Assembly: GCF_910578695.1 (NCBI RefSeq)
Contig: NZ_CAJTQJ010000002.1
Coordinates: 74,645-138,644 of the forward strand
Reading direction: 5' to 3'
DNA from: an uncultured Brachyspira sp.
GTDB taxonomy: Bacteria > Spirochaetota > Brachyspiria > Brachyspirales > Brachyspiraceae
Length of the DNA stretch: 64,000 nucleotides
This document shows positions 45,501-60,500 of this stretch, one piece after another (within the stretch, counting starts at the first letter, position 1; each line of letters opens with the position of its first letter). The translations under genes were made by a program, and so were the position numbers. The notes under the pieces were generated by a model. The model did not search any database. It saw only the letters and a list, made by a program, of their open reading frames with translations, and was not told the origin of the DNA.

Positions 45501-48500
45501 CATCTTCAAAATAAACTATTCTATCCTCTATACGCTTTCTAAACTCATCATTAGATTCTTCAAATACTTTTATAATATCATCTCTAAATGAATCAGTAAG
45601 ATATCTTAAATCCGTATCCATAGAATCATTTTGAATACTTTCAAACATATCAGCAACTTGTCTTCTTTCATCTTCAATCATATCTATAACTTCATCTCTG
45701 TTTATAGTATCAAATGAAATCTTATTTTTCAAAGCTTCTATACTGTCAATGATATTAAGTTTCTCTTCATTAAATAAATTCATTGCAGCATCTTGTTCTT
45801 TTATAAGCTCTATTATAGATTTTCTAAAGTTTATAAACTCATTGAAGATTCTATCTGAATCCGCAATACTTGAAGAATTATCTGAATAAACAGCACCGCT
45901 TTCATATTTAAGTTTTATATCATCTATTTCAGCCATCAATCTGTCTCTTTCTGACTGTAAAACCTCAGCTAAATCTTTTATATTGCTTATTCTGTCATTA
46001 AATTCATTTCTAAATCCTATCATCTCATTAGACAGATTTTCTTTATATCTCTTTATACTTTCAGAGAAATCCTGCTCTAATATTTGGAAATCATCTTTTA
46101 TTCTAGCATTGTACTGCTGAGCCATATTAGCCAAATCATTATTAGTAGGAACATTACCTAATATATCATTTCTTAATGAAACAAATTCATTTCTTAATGT
46201 TTCTTTTTCCTCTTCAAATATCTGACTTATATTTTCTAATGTAGGCATATCTCTAAGTATATCATCTTTCATCTCAAGCAGCTTATTTTCAACAGCTTCC
46301 TGCTCTTTAGATAAAACCTCCGCAACAGCCTCTACAGTAGAATAATTTTCTTCTATATTTTTTCTAAATGCCTCTAAAGTTTCATTTATTTTAGCCCTTT
46401 CATCTTCTATTAATTTTTCAATATAAGAAGCATCAGCTTCGCCATTAGCAACTTTATCAGCAGCTTCTTCTTTTCTATTTTCTATAGAAGAATCAATATC
46501 AGACTTATAACTATCTATAAGTTTTTCTATATCTTCTTTGGATAAAGAATTATCTTTTATACTGCTGATTTCTTTTTTTATCTCATCAAATGATGAATGC
46601 AAATCAGCTTTTTCAATATCTAAAAGATTATTCAAATTATTTAAATAGTCTTTTTTAACTTCTTCAAATCTTTCCTCTGCAGATATATATTCAACTCTTA
46701 CTGCTGATTTGAAATGATCAAGCTCATCTATTAATTTTGCTTTCTCCTCTTCAAATATTTTAGCAAAATTCAAATTATCCGTTTGATTATTTAGAATCTC
46801 ATTTCTAAACTCTTCAAATTCATTAGTGATTTCTGATTTTTCAGATACAAATAATTCAGCAAGCTCTTCCATATTAGGCACAGAATTTATTATTTTGTTT
46901 TTAAACTCCTCAAAGTCATTTAAAATATTCATATCTTTTTGAGAAATCTCTTCTGTTATCTTATCATAAACTTCTTTTCTAAACTCATCTATAATATTGA
47001 GTAATTCTTTTTTATCTTTAGCTAATTCATTAGAAAGTTTTAATGTATTAGTGTTAAGCTCATTATTTATCTTACTAATATAAGATTCTAAAGCTTTTAT
47101 TTTTACATCAACTCCCTTATTAGAACTATTAATATCTTCTTTTATAGATGAAATATTATTCTCTAAATAATCTATAGTATGCCTGCCTTCAGTTTTTAAT
47201 GAATCCTGAAGATTTACAACTTTAGATTTTACTTTATTTTCATATTCATCTAGTATAGAATCTAATTGTTCGCTGTATTTAGAAATATCCAATGCTAAAG
47301 AGCTTTGATTATCTTCAATCTCTTTTATTCTATAATCAAAAGTATTCATCTGCAATTCTATATTAGAAACATTTTCTTCCAATTTAGAGTCTAATTCCAA
47401 TTGCTTACCTGCTATATTTTCTTTTAATGCTTCTATCATAGTAATTATTTCAGAATACTGTTCATTATCAAATATATTATCTTTAGCATTATCTAAACTA
47501 TTTGTAATAGCATTAATATTAGTATCTTTCCAAGAATTTAAATCTTTTTCCATAGCCTCTATTTTTGATTTGAATTCCATAAAAGAATTATTAAAATACA
47601 ATTCTAATTCCTGTTTCAATACAGCAAAACTTGCAGCTATAGTATCGCCGTACAATTCCACAACCTTATTTTCATCAGACCAAACATCTTCAAAATATTC
47701 TACGCGTTTTTCAAGTCTGCTTTTGAACTCTTTAGAATCTTTCTCTATGCTATGAACTAAATCATCTTTTATAGATACTATACTATTATTGAAGCTGTCA
47801 AATATATTATCTAATTTTCCTTCTAATTTATTAAACTCATCTCTATTGATATAAGATTTAGGCAAAGAATTCATAACATTATTAAACTCTTTATATATTT
47901 CCTCTTTGCTTTCTAAAATCTTATCTTCTAATTTAGAAAAGTCTGATATTTGAGGTATTATGCTTTTCTTAAACTCTTCAAAACTATCATTAAGTTTCTT
48001 AAAGTTATCATAAATATCTGTAATATCTTCCTGAACTGCTATAATATCTTCAATACCTGCAGAAACTTCTTCATTTTCTTCTTTATCTTCTTTGTAAACT
48101 GCATTGGCTATATTATTTTTTAATTCTTCCAACTCTTCAGAAAGTCTTATAACTTCATCATTCAAGCTGATATCAGCACCTTTTACATTATCTTTAATTG
48201 CAGATAAGTCTTTCTCTAAATCTTCTATTTTTGAAAAATCATCTCTAAGAGTATTTAATGACTCCTCTAATCTGTTTCTTTCTTCAATCAAATCCGTATA
48301 ATTATGATTATCTCTTATAGAAGCAGCTTCATCTCTAAATTCATCTATAGCATCTGATATCATAGATTTATATTCTGATAATGATGATTCCAAATTAGCA
48401 ACAGAATCCTCATTATTATTTATTTTAGCAGTTAATGTTTCAAGTACATCATCTATAGAAGCCTGCATTTTTGCTTTTTCAGAATTAAGCATAGAAATAA

Positions 48501-51500
48501 ACTTATCATCGGAAATAGTCAATATATCATCTTTTAGTACTTCAAAAGAAGACTTCAAAGCATCAACTTCTTTTATTAATAATTCTTTCTCATTTATAGA
48601 ATATTGAATCATATTATTCTTATCAAGCACAGCATCTTTTATCTCATCTATAGACTTATCAAAATCTCTAGTTAAGCTTGAATATTTAGTATCTATCTCT
48701 TCTTTTACATTATTAATCTCATCTATTAGCGATAGTTTTACATTTTCTATATCTTCTAATATATCAGTTACAGAAGAAATTTTTTCGCTGTATTTTCCAA
48801 ACAATGATAATATTTGTTCATTATTAGCTATAAAATCATTAACCTGAGCTTTAAATCTTTCATTGATATTAGATTTTAAATCTTCAAATTCATTAGATAA
48901 TTTAGATATTGAATTATAAAGTTCTTCTTTTTCTAAATCCATTCTATTTGAAATTAATTCAGCATGATTTTCTAATTGTCCGTTTACCTCAGCAACAGAA
49001 CTCTCTATAGCCTCCAATTTTCCTGCTATATCCATCAAGCCGTTATAATCTATTTTTTCTTTAAACTCATTATATAACTCTGATAATTCATTTTTTATAT
49101 TTGCAAATGAATTTTCCTGTTTATCCTTCATTTCTGCTTCATAATGAGTTATTCTTGAAACTATCTCTTCTTCTTTATTTGAAAGTATATTATTAATTTG
49201 AGATTCCAAATTATCTACAACATCTCTAAATTTAGAATCAGATTCTTCTATCATTTTTGATACAGCATTACTTATGCTTTGATTCAAATTATTAAATGAA
49301 TCATTTATCATTATATCCAAATTATATTTATTCTTCTCAAGCTCTTCTAACTTTTCTCTTATATCAGCTTCTATTTTTGAAGAATATTCATTTAAATAAT
49401 CATCTATATAACCTTTATTAGTATCAACTCTTGCTTTCTCTATCTCTATTCTCAAACTGTTGGAATACTCATCTAATGCATTTCTATTATTCTCATAAGC
49501 AGAATTTAACATTTTAGAATAATCTTCATAGTTAGAAATTATATTTCTTCCTATATCTTCTAAATTCTTAATTATAGATTCATTTTCTTCAAGTCTGTAA
49601 GATTCTATATTTTTAAGTTCTTCTTCATACTTTGCAACAGCTTCTTCTATCATACTGCTGAATCTATCAGTATCAGAAGTCAATCTATTTTCTAAATCAG
49701 AAATTCTGTCATTTACAGAATGCAATTTTTCTTCAAGACGAGTATTAATCTCACTTTCTTTTCCTAATATTTCATCTTTAATAGAAGCTATCATCTTAGC
49801 AATAATACCGTTTTTCTTATCTTTTGAACTTTCTATAAAGCTGTCAATATTTTCCTTAGCCTCTTTTAATTTTTCTAAAAGCAGAGACAAATTATCATCT
49901 TTCCAAATAGATATATTATTTTCTATCTCATCTATCTTTCCCTGAACATCAGCAAAAATTTCAGATTTAAGCTCATCAATTTCAGGTCTTATAGCACTGT
50001 CATAAAGTTTTAAAGCCTTATTAGGGTCAGACCAATTATCTTCAAAATATGAAACTCTCTTATCTATTAAATCTTTAAACTCTTTATTGCCTGATTCTAA
50101 TTCATCATATAAAGAATATAATTTTTCTCTATTATCATCAAATACATCTCTGGAAACTGTATTATCTTCTAATATATCTATTTTCTCTTCCAAAGAATAT
50201 TTAAACTCAGAAAGCTCTTCAAATAATTTATCAACATCGGTTCTTAAATTAGTATCAACCCCGTCTAAACTGCTCTTTAAATTATAAACTTCACTTTCTA
50301 AATCATAAAGTCTTTCAAAGTCATCTCTCAAAGAATTAAATGTTTCTTCTAATCTGGCTTTTTCATCTTCTAAAGCCTCTAAAGAATCATTATTTTTTAA
50401 TTCATCTAATTCATATCTGAATGCTTCAATATTCTCTAATATAAAATTTTTCTCATCATATACGGCATTTTTAAATTCTTCTATATTAGTATTAGAAGCA
50501 TCTAACTTTGCTATTATATCATTAGTGAATGAATTAAATGTCTCTTCAAATTTTTCTTTCTCCTTTTCAAATAGGGCAGGTATACTGTCTCTATTAGCAT
50601 TTAATACATCATCTTTGAATAAGATAAAATCATCTCTCAATTTTTGCATCTGCTCATTATTTAATACAATGCTTTCTATATTGATAAACTTATCATCAAA
50701 ATGTTTCTGCAGATTATCATATCTTTCATTGACACTTATTATTCTTGCATCAATTTTTTCATGCAAATCTTTAATCTTATCTTCAAATTTATTTATATAA
50801 TTCTGATTAATTTCCAAATCATATATTTTTCTCTCTAAAGCATCGTATTTATCTTCAACACTTAAAAGTTTAGTATCTATTCTTCCATAGAAATCTTTAA
50901 CTTTATTTTCTATCTTATGAATATAGTTTTCGCCGTAAATTACCTCATCTGTTTTATGCTCTATTTTTTCTATAGTAGATGAAATCTGTTTATTTGCCTT
51001 TTCTTCAAACTCATTCATAGATTCATTAAATCTAGCTTCCAAATTATCAAATGAAGATTTTAATATATTATCCAATTCTTCTTTTGCTTCATCTAATATA
51101 TTAATCTTATCTGATATTTTAGCTTCTAATTTATCAGAATAGTCTTTCAAATATTCATCAATATGTTCTCTTTCACTTGATAAATGCTTCTCTTCTATTT
51201 CCGTTCTTGCATTTTCTATTTCATCTTTAATAGAATTAGAATAATCTTTCAATGAATTAAGAGAATTATTATAAACCTCATCTATAAGCTTAGAATAATT
51301 TTCGTATGAAACTCTTATTTCTTTTCCTACATTATCTATATCATCTAAAAGTCTATTATTCTCATCTAATCTATAATGTTCAATATTTTTTATCTCTTCA
51401 TCATATTTAGCCACAGCATCATTTACAGTATTATAAAGATTTTCTAAATTTCTGCCTATATCATCATTTAATTTATTATCCATAATAGATAATTTATCTT

Positions 51501-54500
51501 CTATACCTTTAACTCTATTATCTATATCTTTTACTCTATCATCTATAGCTTCAAATACAGATTTTTCTTTATCATCTATTTTTGATAATAAATCATTGAT
51601 AATGGATTCTCTCTTAACTTCTGATTCATTTAAATAATTGGATATGCTTTCTTTAGCAGTATTTAATTGTCTTGCAAGTTCATCTATATTATTTTCTTTC
51701 CAGCTAGATATATCATTATCTATAGAATCTATTTTATTTTTCAAATAATTAATAGAATTTTCAAATTTAATTTCATTATCATTTCTGATATTATCTAATT
51801 GTTCTCTTATATCAGCTGAGAATATATTTTTAAGCTTGCTGCTGTCAGACCAAGTATCCTCAAAATAATCTATACGCTTTTCAAGTCTGTATCTGAATTC
51901 TTTATTATCATCTTTTATTTGATTAAATAATTCTGATAATTTTTCTTTCTCTTTAAGGAATAGCTGCTCTATAATACCGCTGTTTTCAGAGTTTGAAATT
52001 AAATCATCTTTAATAGAAGAAAGTTTATTATCAAATTCTTCTTTTTCATTTGATATAAGAGCTTCTAATTCAGAAGATTTATTAATATTATCCTCTATCT
52101 GAGATTTCACATCATCAATGCTTGAACTTAATTTGCTTACATTTGAAGTGATATTTGCAAGTTCTATAGAATATTCATCTAAGTCTCTCACTATATCATC
52201 TTTTATTCTATCTTCAAAATCAGCTAATTTATTAGATAATGATTTAACCTCATCTTTTAATAAAATATCAACATCTGACATATTTTCTTTTAATTGATAT
52301 AAATTATTTTCCAAGTTCTCAAGTTTAGAAAAATCCTCTTTTATGGCATTGAAAGAATCTTCTAATGCTTTTTTCTCTAAAGATAATTGTTCTATGGTAT
52401 TATCTTTCTTAATGTTTTCTATTTCAGCTTCTAAATTATCAATCTTCTCTAATAAGTCTAATTTATCAGAAACTATTGCATCTTTTAATTTAATAACTTC
52501 ATCATCAGTTATATTTACTCTATCAACTACAGCACTTGTAAACTCTTCAAATACATGCTCTATTTCTCTTTTTTTATCCTCAAACAAAGCAGGCACATTT
52601 TCATTATTAAATTTTAATGATGATTCTTTGAAAGCTTCAAAATCATTTTTTATATTTTCGAGTCTTTCTATAATAGAATTCTTCTCATCATTATGCAATG
52701 ATATTAACTCATCTCTGTCTATTATAGAATCTTTAATAGTATCTATAACATCATCAAAATCATTGCTTAAAGAATTATATTTATCTCTCAAGTCTGAAGC
52801 CTCTTTTTCCAATCTTTCATTTACAGATTTTATATTTTCATCTAATGCTGACATATATTTATTAAACAATACAGCTTCTGTTTCTTTTCCTATATTTTCA
52901 ATAGCTTCTAAAACTTTATTATCAGTTTCTTCTCTAAGTTTTGAAACAGCATTATTAAAATTATTTTCCAAAGTGCCAAAAGAATCTTTAACCATATTAT
53001 CTAATTGAGATTTGGCATCATCAAGAATGCTTATCTTTTCTGACAATTCTTTATCTAATTTATCTGAATAATCTTTCAAATAGCTTTCTATATAATTTTT
53101 CTCATTAGATAAATGCTTGCTTTCTGATTCTTCTCTTGCTTTTTCAAGCTCATCTTTAACAGAAGAACTATAATCTTTTAAAGAGTTCAAAGAATTATTA
53201 TAAGTCTCATTTATCAAAGAAGAATAATGCTCATAGCCGTTTTTTATATCTTCTATAATATTTTTAGAATCTTCAAATAATTTATCTGCCTCTAAATCTC
53301 TGTAGCTTTCTATATTTTTTATCTCTTCATCATATTTAGCCACAGCTTCAGTTAACATCTTATGAAGATTATCTAAGTTAGAAGCTATATCATTATTAAG
53401 TTTAGAATCTGTTTCTAATAATTTATTTTCTATATCAGATATTTTAGAATCTATATTAGAATAAATAGATTTCTCTTTCTCTTCTATTTTTGACAATAAA
53501 GTATTTAATATATTCTCTGCCTTAATATCAGAATTATTTATATACTCTGATATGCTATTTTTAGCTTCTTCCAATTGAGATAATAATTCATTAATGCTGC
53601 CGTCTTTCCAAGCTAATATACTGCTGTCAATAGAATCTATTTTTTGCTGCAGCTCATTTATATATTCATCTCTAAATGAAGCTAAATCTGTATTTAATGA
53701 TTCTATTTTTGTATTTATATCATTAATATTATTTTCTTTCCAAACTGATATATCATCATTCATAGAATTCATTTTTTCTTTAAGCTCATTAATAGAATTT
53801 TCAAATATTAATTCTGTATCAGATTTAATATTTTCTATTTCATCTCTAATATCAGATGAGAATAATGCCCTTATTCTTCCATTGTCAGACCAAGTATCCT
53901 CAAAATATTGTATGCGTCTTTCTAATCTGTCTCTAAACTCTATATTATCATTATGAACTTTATTAAATAAATCATCTAATTTTCTAACTTCTTCATTAAA
54001 TAAACTCTCTGTATTCTCATTTCTGCCTGATACTGAAAGCAAATTATCTTTAATAGAACTCAATTTATTTTCTAATTCTTCTTTATTTTTCAAAATAAGC
54101 TCTTCCAATTCAGAAGATTTATTTATAGAATCAGACACCGCATTTTTAATTAAATCAATATCGGTACTAAAATTATCATATTGCTTATTTAAGCTGCTTT
54201 CTATATATTCTTTATTTTCTTTTATTTTATTTTCAAAAGAATCAAATATCTTATTTTCTAGAGAATCAAATATTTTATTTTCAAAAGAGTCAAACTTTCC
54301 TGATAAATTTAATACTTCATCTTTTAAATTTATATCAGTATAATTCATACTGTTTTTTAATTCGTATAAATCATTTTCAAGTTCTTCAAGCTTTAATAAA
54401 TCTTTTTTCATCGAATCAAATGATTCTTCCAAAGCCTGTTTTTCTAAACTTAATTGAGTTATAGTATCATCTTCTCTTAAAATATCTATTTCAGATTTTA

Positions 54501-57500
54501 AATTATCAATCTTTTCTAAGAGTAATAATTTATCTTCAGAAAGCAAATCTTTTATATAATTAATATCGCTTTCTGAATTATTTACTCTGTCTAGTAAATC
54601 ATTAGTGAACTCTTCAAATGCCTTCTCTATTCTTTCTTTCTCTTCATCAAATAGGGCAGGTATATCATCTTTATTTGCAGTTAATGCTTCATTTTTTAAA
54701 TTGTCAAATTCATTTCTAAGTTCATCTATTTTTTCTGCTATAATATCTTTTTCAGAGTTTTGAAGTTCTATAAGCTCATCTCTGTCAAGTATAGAACTTT
54801 TTACCATATCTAAAGCCTCTTCAAAATCAATACTCAATTCTTTATATCTATTTTTTAAATCAGATATTTCATTATCAAACTTTGAAGATAAATTATAAAT
54901 CTCATTATCTATTTTTGAATTAATAGCTCTTAAATGATCTTCAATATCATAAACATAATTTTTATAATCAAATAATCTTTCAGATGCATCTTTCTCTAAT
55001 TTTTCAATAGTACTATTAATTTTAGCATCTGCCTCTTCAGTCAATTTTGATAAATTAATATTAAGAGTATTGAATGAATCTTTTATCATATCGTCTAATC
55101 TGTTTTTGCTTTCATTGAGCATATCAATTTTTTCATTGACTTTATTATCTAACTTAGAAGAATAATCTTTCAAATATTCATCAATATAATTCTTTTCATT
55201 GTTTATATGTTTATTTTCAGCATCCTTTCTAACTTTTTCTATTTCTGCCTTAATTTTATTAGTATAATCAGCCAAAGATGATAATGAATCTTTATATGTA
55301 GTGTTAATAAGTTTAGAATAATAATCATATCCTAACTGTATATCTTCTAATAATTTGTTTTTCTCTTCAGTTCTATGATGTTCTATATTTTTTATTTCAT
55401 CATCATATTTATTAACGGCACTATTAACTATATTTTCTACTTCTTCTAATCCTCTGGCTATATTATCAGAAACTTCTTTATCAACTAATGATAATCTATT
55501 TTCAATATCTTCTATTTTGCTGTCTATTCTCTTGTAGATTTCATTTTCTTTATCTTCTATTTTTTCAAATATATCAGAAAGCAGTTCTTCTTTTATGCCG
55601 TCAGAAGATTTTAAATAATCATTTATAGTGCTTTTAGCATTTTCAAGCTGTTCTAATAATTCATTTATGCGGCTGTCTTTCCAGCTGGATATATCTTTAT
55701 CTATACTATCAATTTTTTCTTTTAAATCATTAATATACTCATCTCTCCAAGAAGAAGCATCGCTGTTTATAGAATCCATTTTAGATTTTAAATCATTAAC
55801 ATAATTTTCCAATTTTATATCTGTTTCTGATTTTATACTATCTAATTCATCTCTCAAATCAGAAGCATACAAACTTCTAATTCTATTGATATCAGACCAA
55901 GTATCCTCAAAATAATCTATACGCTTTTCTAATCTATTTCTAAAATCAGAATTATCTGTTTTTATATTATTAAATAAGCTATCAAGTTTCTGTACTTCTT
56001 CAGTAAATAGATTTTCTATATTTTCATTTCTGCTTAATGCTTTGAAAAGATTTTCTTTTATAGAAGCAAATTTATTTTCTAATTCAGAAGATTTATTAAT
56101 AGAATCTTTTAAATTATTCCTAACTTCATCTATACTATAAGACAAATTGTCAAATCTATCATCATCAGCCGCTTTATTTTCAAATTCTTCAAATCTGTCA
56201 TATAAAATTTTTATATCATCTTTGAAATTTGCATCTATATTTTCAATATTATCTTTTAATTGATTTAAAACAGATTCTAAACCGCTGAATTTATCAAAAT
56301 CTGATTTTATAACATTAAATGATTCTTCCAAAGACTGTTTATCTAAAGCTAATTGAGCTATTGTATTATCTTCTTTTATAGATTCTATATCTATTTTTAT
56401 ATTTTCTATTTTCTCTATAAATACAGTTATAGCATCTTTCATATAATTAATATCATTTTCAGAATTATTCATTCTATCTAATAGATTAGATGTAAACTCT
56501 TCAAATGCTTTCTCTATCCTTTCTTTTTCCTCTTCAAATAGGGTAGGGATATCATCTTGATTAGCTTTTAAAAGCTCATCTTTAAAAGAATCAAAATCAG
56601 ATTTTAAAGTTTCAATTTGTTCAGCTAAAAGTTCTTTTTCAGAATTCTGAAGTTCTATAAACTCATCTCTGTCAAGTATAGAAGATTTCATAGTATCTAC
56701 TGCTTCATCAAATTCACAGCTTAAATCTTTATATTTAGATTTTATATCAGATATTTCATTGTCCAATTTTGAAGAAATATTATAAATCTCATTATCTATC
56801 TTAATACTTATAGCTCTTATATGCTCTTCTAATTCAGATATATGTTTCTGCTCATTGAATAATTTTAAAGCTGCCTCTCTCTCTAATTTTTCAATAGCAG
56901 ATTGTATTTGATTATTAGATTCTTCATTGAATTTTAACACAGCTTCATTCAAATTTGTATTGATAGTATAAAAAGATTCTTTAACCATATTATCCAATTG
57001 ATTTTTACTTTCAGTTAAAATATCTAATTTTTCATTAACCTGAGATTCTAATTTATGAGAATAATCTAATAAATATTCATCTATATAATTTTTTTCATTA
57101 GTCAAATGTTTCTCTTCAGATTCAGCTCTTGTTCTTTCTATTTCGCTTTTAATATTCTCAAGATGAGTTTCCAATTCAGAAACAGCATCTTCATAAATTT
57201 TATCTATCATTATAGAATATTCTTCATAATCTTCTCTTATACTGTTTCCTAAATCTTCTATATCTGATATTATATTTTCAGCTTCATTAGCTCTATGATG
57301 TTCAATTTTTTTAATTTCTTCATCATATCTTGCAGCAGATTCATTTATTTTATTATGTATCTCTTCTAAAGAATTTCCTATAGCATTATTTAATTTTTCA
57401 TCTATAGAAGATAATTTATTTTCAGCATTTAAAATCTTTTCATCTATACGGGAATAAATTTCGTTTTCTTTATTTTCTATACCATTAAGCATATCAATAA

Positions 57501-60500
57501 GAAACTGATTTTTCTTTCCTTCAGAAGTATTGATAAATTCTTCTATTCCTTTTCTGGCTTCGTATAACTGTCCAAGCAAATCATTCAAATTACCATTCTT
57601 CCAATCATATATATCCTGTTCTATAAGCTTCATTTTCTCTTTTAATTCGGAAATATGATTATCATATATAACATCAGCTTCTTTTCTTATAGCCTCAACT
57701 TCTTCTCTTATATCAGAAGCATACATACTTTTGATTTTAGTATTATCAGACCACATATCTTCAAAATAAGCTATGCGTTTTTCAAGTCTTTCTCTAAAGT
57801 CTTTATTATTTGAAGATAGATTTTCAAATATAGAATCCAATCTTTCTTTTTCACTATTTATTAAAGCCTCAGCTTCATTTCTGTCTAATAATTTTGACAT
57901 ATTATTTTTTGCAGATTCAAAATCTCTATTAAGAGTTTCTAAATCTCTGTATAATTTATCCGAATCTTTTTCTATTTTCTCTTCTAAATTATATTTGAAA
58001 TCTTTTAATTTTTTAGATAAATCTTTAACATCATCTTTTAATCCGCTGTCAATTCCTTCCATTCTGTTTTTGAGATTAACAAAATCTTTTTCCAAATCAA
58101 TTATTTTATCAAAATCATCTCTCAATGCAGTTAATGAATTTTCAAGTACAGCCTTTTCTTCAGATAAAACCTGAACAGTATTATCATCTTTTATATCATC
58201 AACATCTTTTCTTAAAAGCCCTATCTGAGATATTAAATGAGTTCTCTCTTCAGATAAAACATCTTTTATATAATGTATATCACTCTCATTATCAGTAAGC
58301 CTCATAAGTAAATTCTTACTAAACTCATCAAACATATTTTCTATTCTTTCTTTTTCCTCATCAAATAGGGCAGGTATTTCCACTTCATTAGTTCTAATTA
58401 CCTGATCTTTAAATAATTCAAATTCTTCTTTTATATCATCTATTTGATTTTTAAGAAGCTCTTTTTCGCTGTTTGATAATTCTATTAACTCATCTCTGTC
58501 TATTATAGATTTCTTAATATCTTCCAATCTCATATTAAAATCTTCATTATTGTCAGATATATTTGACTGCAGTTCTTCTATCTGAAGAGAAAGAGTTTCT
58601 TTTACAGTTTCTATCATATTCGATATATCATTAATTTTTTCTAATCTATTATTATGATCATCTAATATAGCAATAACATTTTCATTATTTGAAATTAATT
58701 TATCAGCTTCATCTCTAAGCTTTTCATCAACATTATCTTTTAAAGAGATAAATTCATTTCTCAAATCTTCTAATGTAAGACCAAGACTGTCTCTAACTTC
58801 TGAGGCTGTATTAGATATAACTTTTTCAGCATACTTTTTAATCTTAGCAATATAATGAGATGCTTTTTTATTATTAGATTTTCTTATTTTAGCTAATATT
58901 TTAGAAAATCCGCTGTATAGAGTATTGAAAGAGTCATTTAAATCTTCATTCAAGCGATTAACTTCTTCATCTATTTTTAAAGAAGCCTTATTTAAATATT
59001 CATCTATATAATTAGATTCATTAGTAATATGCTTAGCTTCGGATTCTTCTCTTGCTTTTTCTATTTCATCTTTCAAAGTACTAACATAATCATTAAGAGA
59101 TTTTTTTTCTGTATTATATAACTCTTCAAGCATATTAGTATACTGCTCATAATCTTTTCTTATGCAGGCACCAATATTTTCAATATCTTTAATAATGCTG
59201 TTATTTTCTTCAAGTCTGTAAGTTTCTATTTCTCTTATTTCTTTTTCATATTTATCTACAGCATTATTAATTAATTCTTTAAGTTCATCTAATTTTTCTA
59301 ATGAAGTTTTTTCTAAACTAGAAAATATAGTTTCTGTTTTATTATCAATCTCTTCTTTTTTATCAGCTATATAAGAATCTATTTCTGATGTTTTTAAATC
59401 AATAACAGACTGCATATTATTAGCATTATCAATTATTTCATTAATTCTTCCGCCCAATTTTTCTATACGAATTTTATATTCATCACTCATCAAAGAGGCA
59501 TGATGTTTTAATTCTTCATAATCGTCTTTTAAATTATTAGAATATTTTTCAAGCATAGCATTATATTCTGCACTAATGGCATTCAAATCAGCTCTTCTTT
59601 CATCTAGTACGCCGTCTATCTTTTTATCCAAAGAATTATATTTATCTTCTATATCAGACATCAATGCTTTTTCTTTATCTTCAGCATTCTCATATACTTT
59701 ATTTATAGTGCGTTCAAAAGCATCTCTTCCATTTTCAACTCTATGCATTATATCTTCAATTTCATCTTTTATTTTATTTATGCTGCATCTTTTCTCATTC
59801 AAAATAGAATCAAATGCTTCTGCAGCCTGACGAAGCTCATTATGAAAAACATCTGCAGTTTCTTTTTTAGTTTCTTCATTGAATTTAATGTTTTCATTTA
59901 TTGCTGAATTCATTTTATTTTTAAACTCATCTATAGAGTTTTCTATATTACTTATTAAAGCATTATGTTTTTTCTCGCTTTCATCAACCTGACTTATAAC
60001 AGAATCAATACTGTCAGTTATAGCTTTCATTTTAGTCTGTTCATAATCATCTAAAATAGTTTTCAAATGAGATTTTAAATTCTCTATATAGGAATCGCTG
60101 TACTGTGAAATTTCTTTCTTTATACTTTCTATTTTTTCTTCAGTATCTTTTATTTCAGTATTCAATTTTTCATTGGCTGTATTTACTAATCCGTTAATTT
60201 CTTCAGAAGATTTTTCTAATATCTCCAAACGCTTTTCTATATTTTCTTTTATATTTGATTCAGTATCCTTGCTTAAAGTATCTATATCTGAAACAGCTTT
60301 ATTATACTGCTCCTGAAGTATTGATAATTTTTCATATACAGCATTCAAATCTGAAGAAGCATTTTTTATATAAGAATCAATATTATTCTCCAATTCCATT
60401 TTTACAGAAGAAAATAATCTTTCTATTTCATCTGCTCTGTCATTTGCCTGAGTTTCTAAATCTTTATATAAATACTCCTTATGCAAGCTTAAAGAATCAA

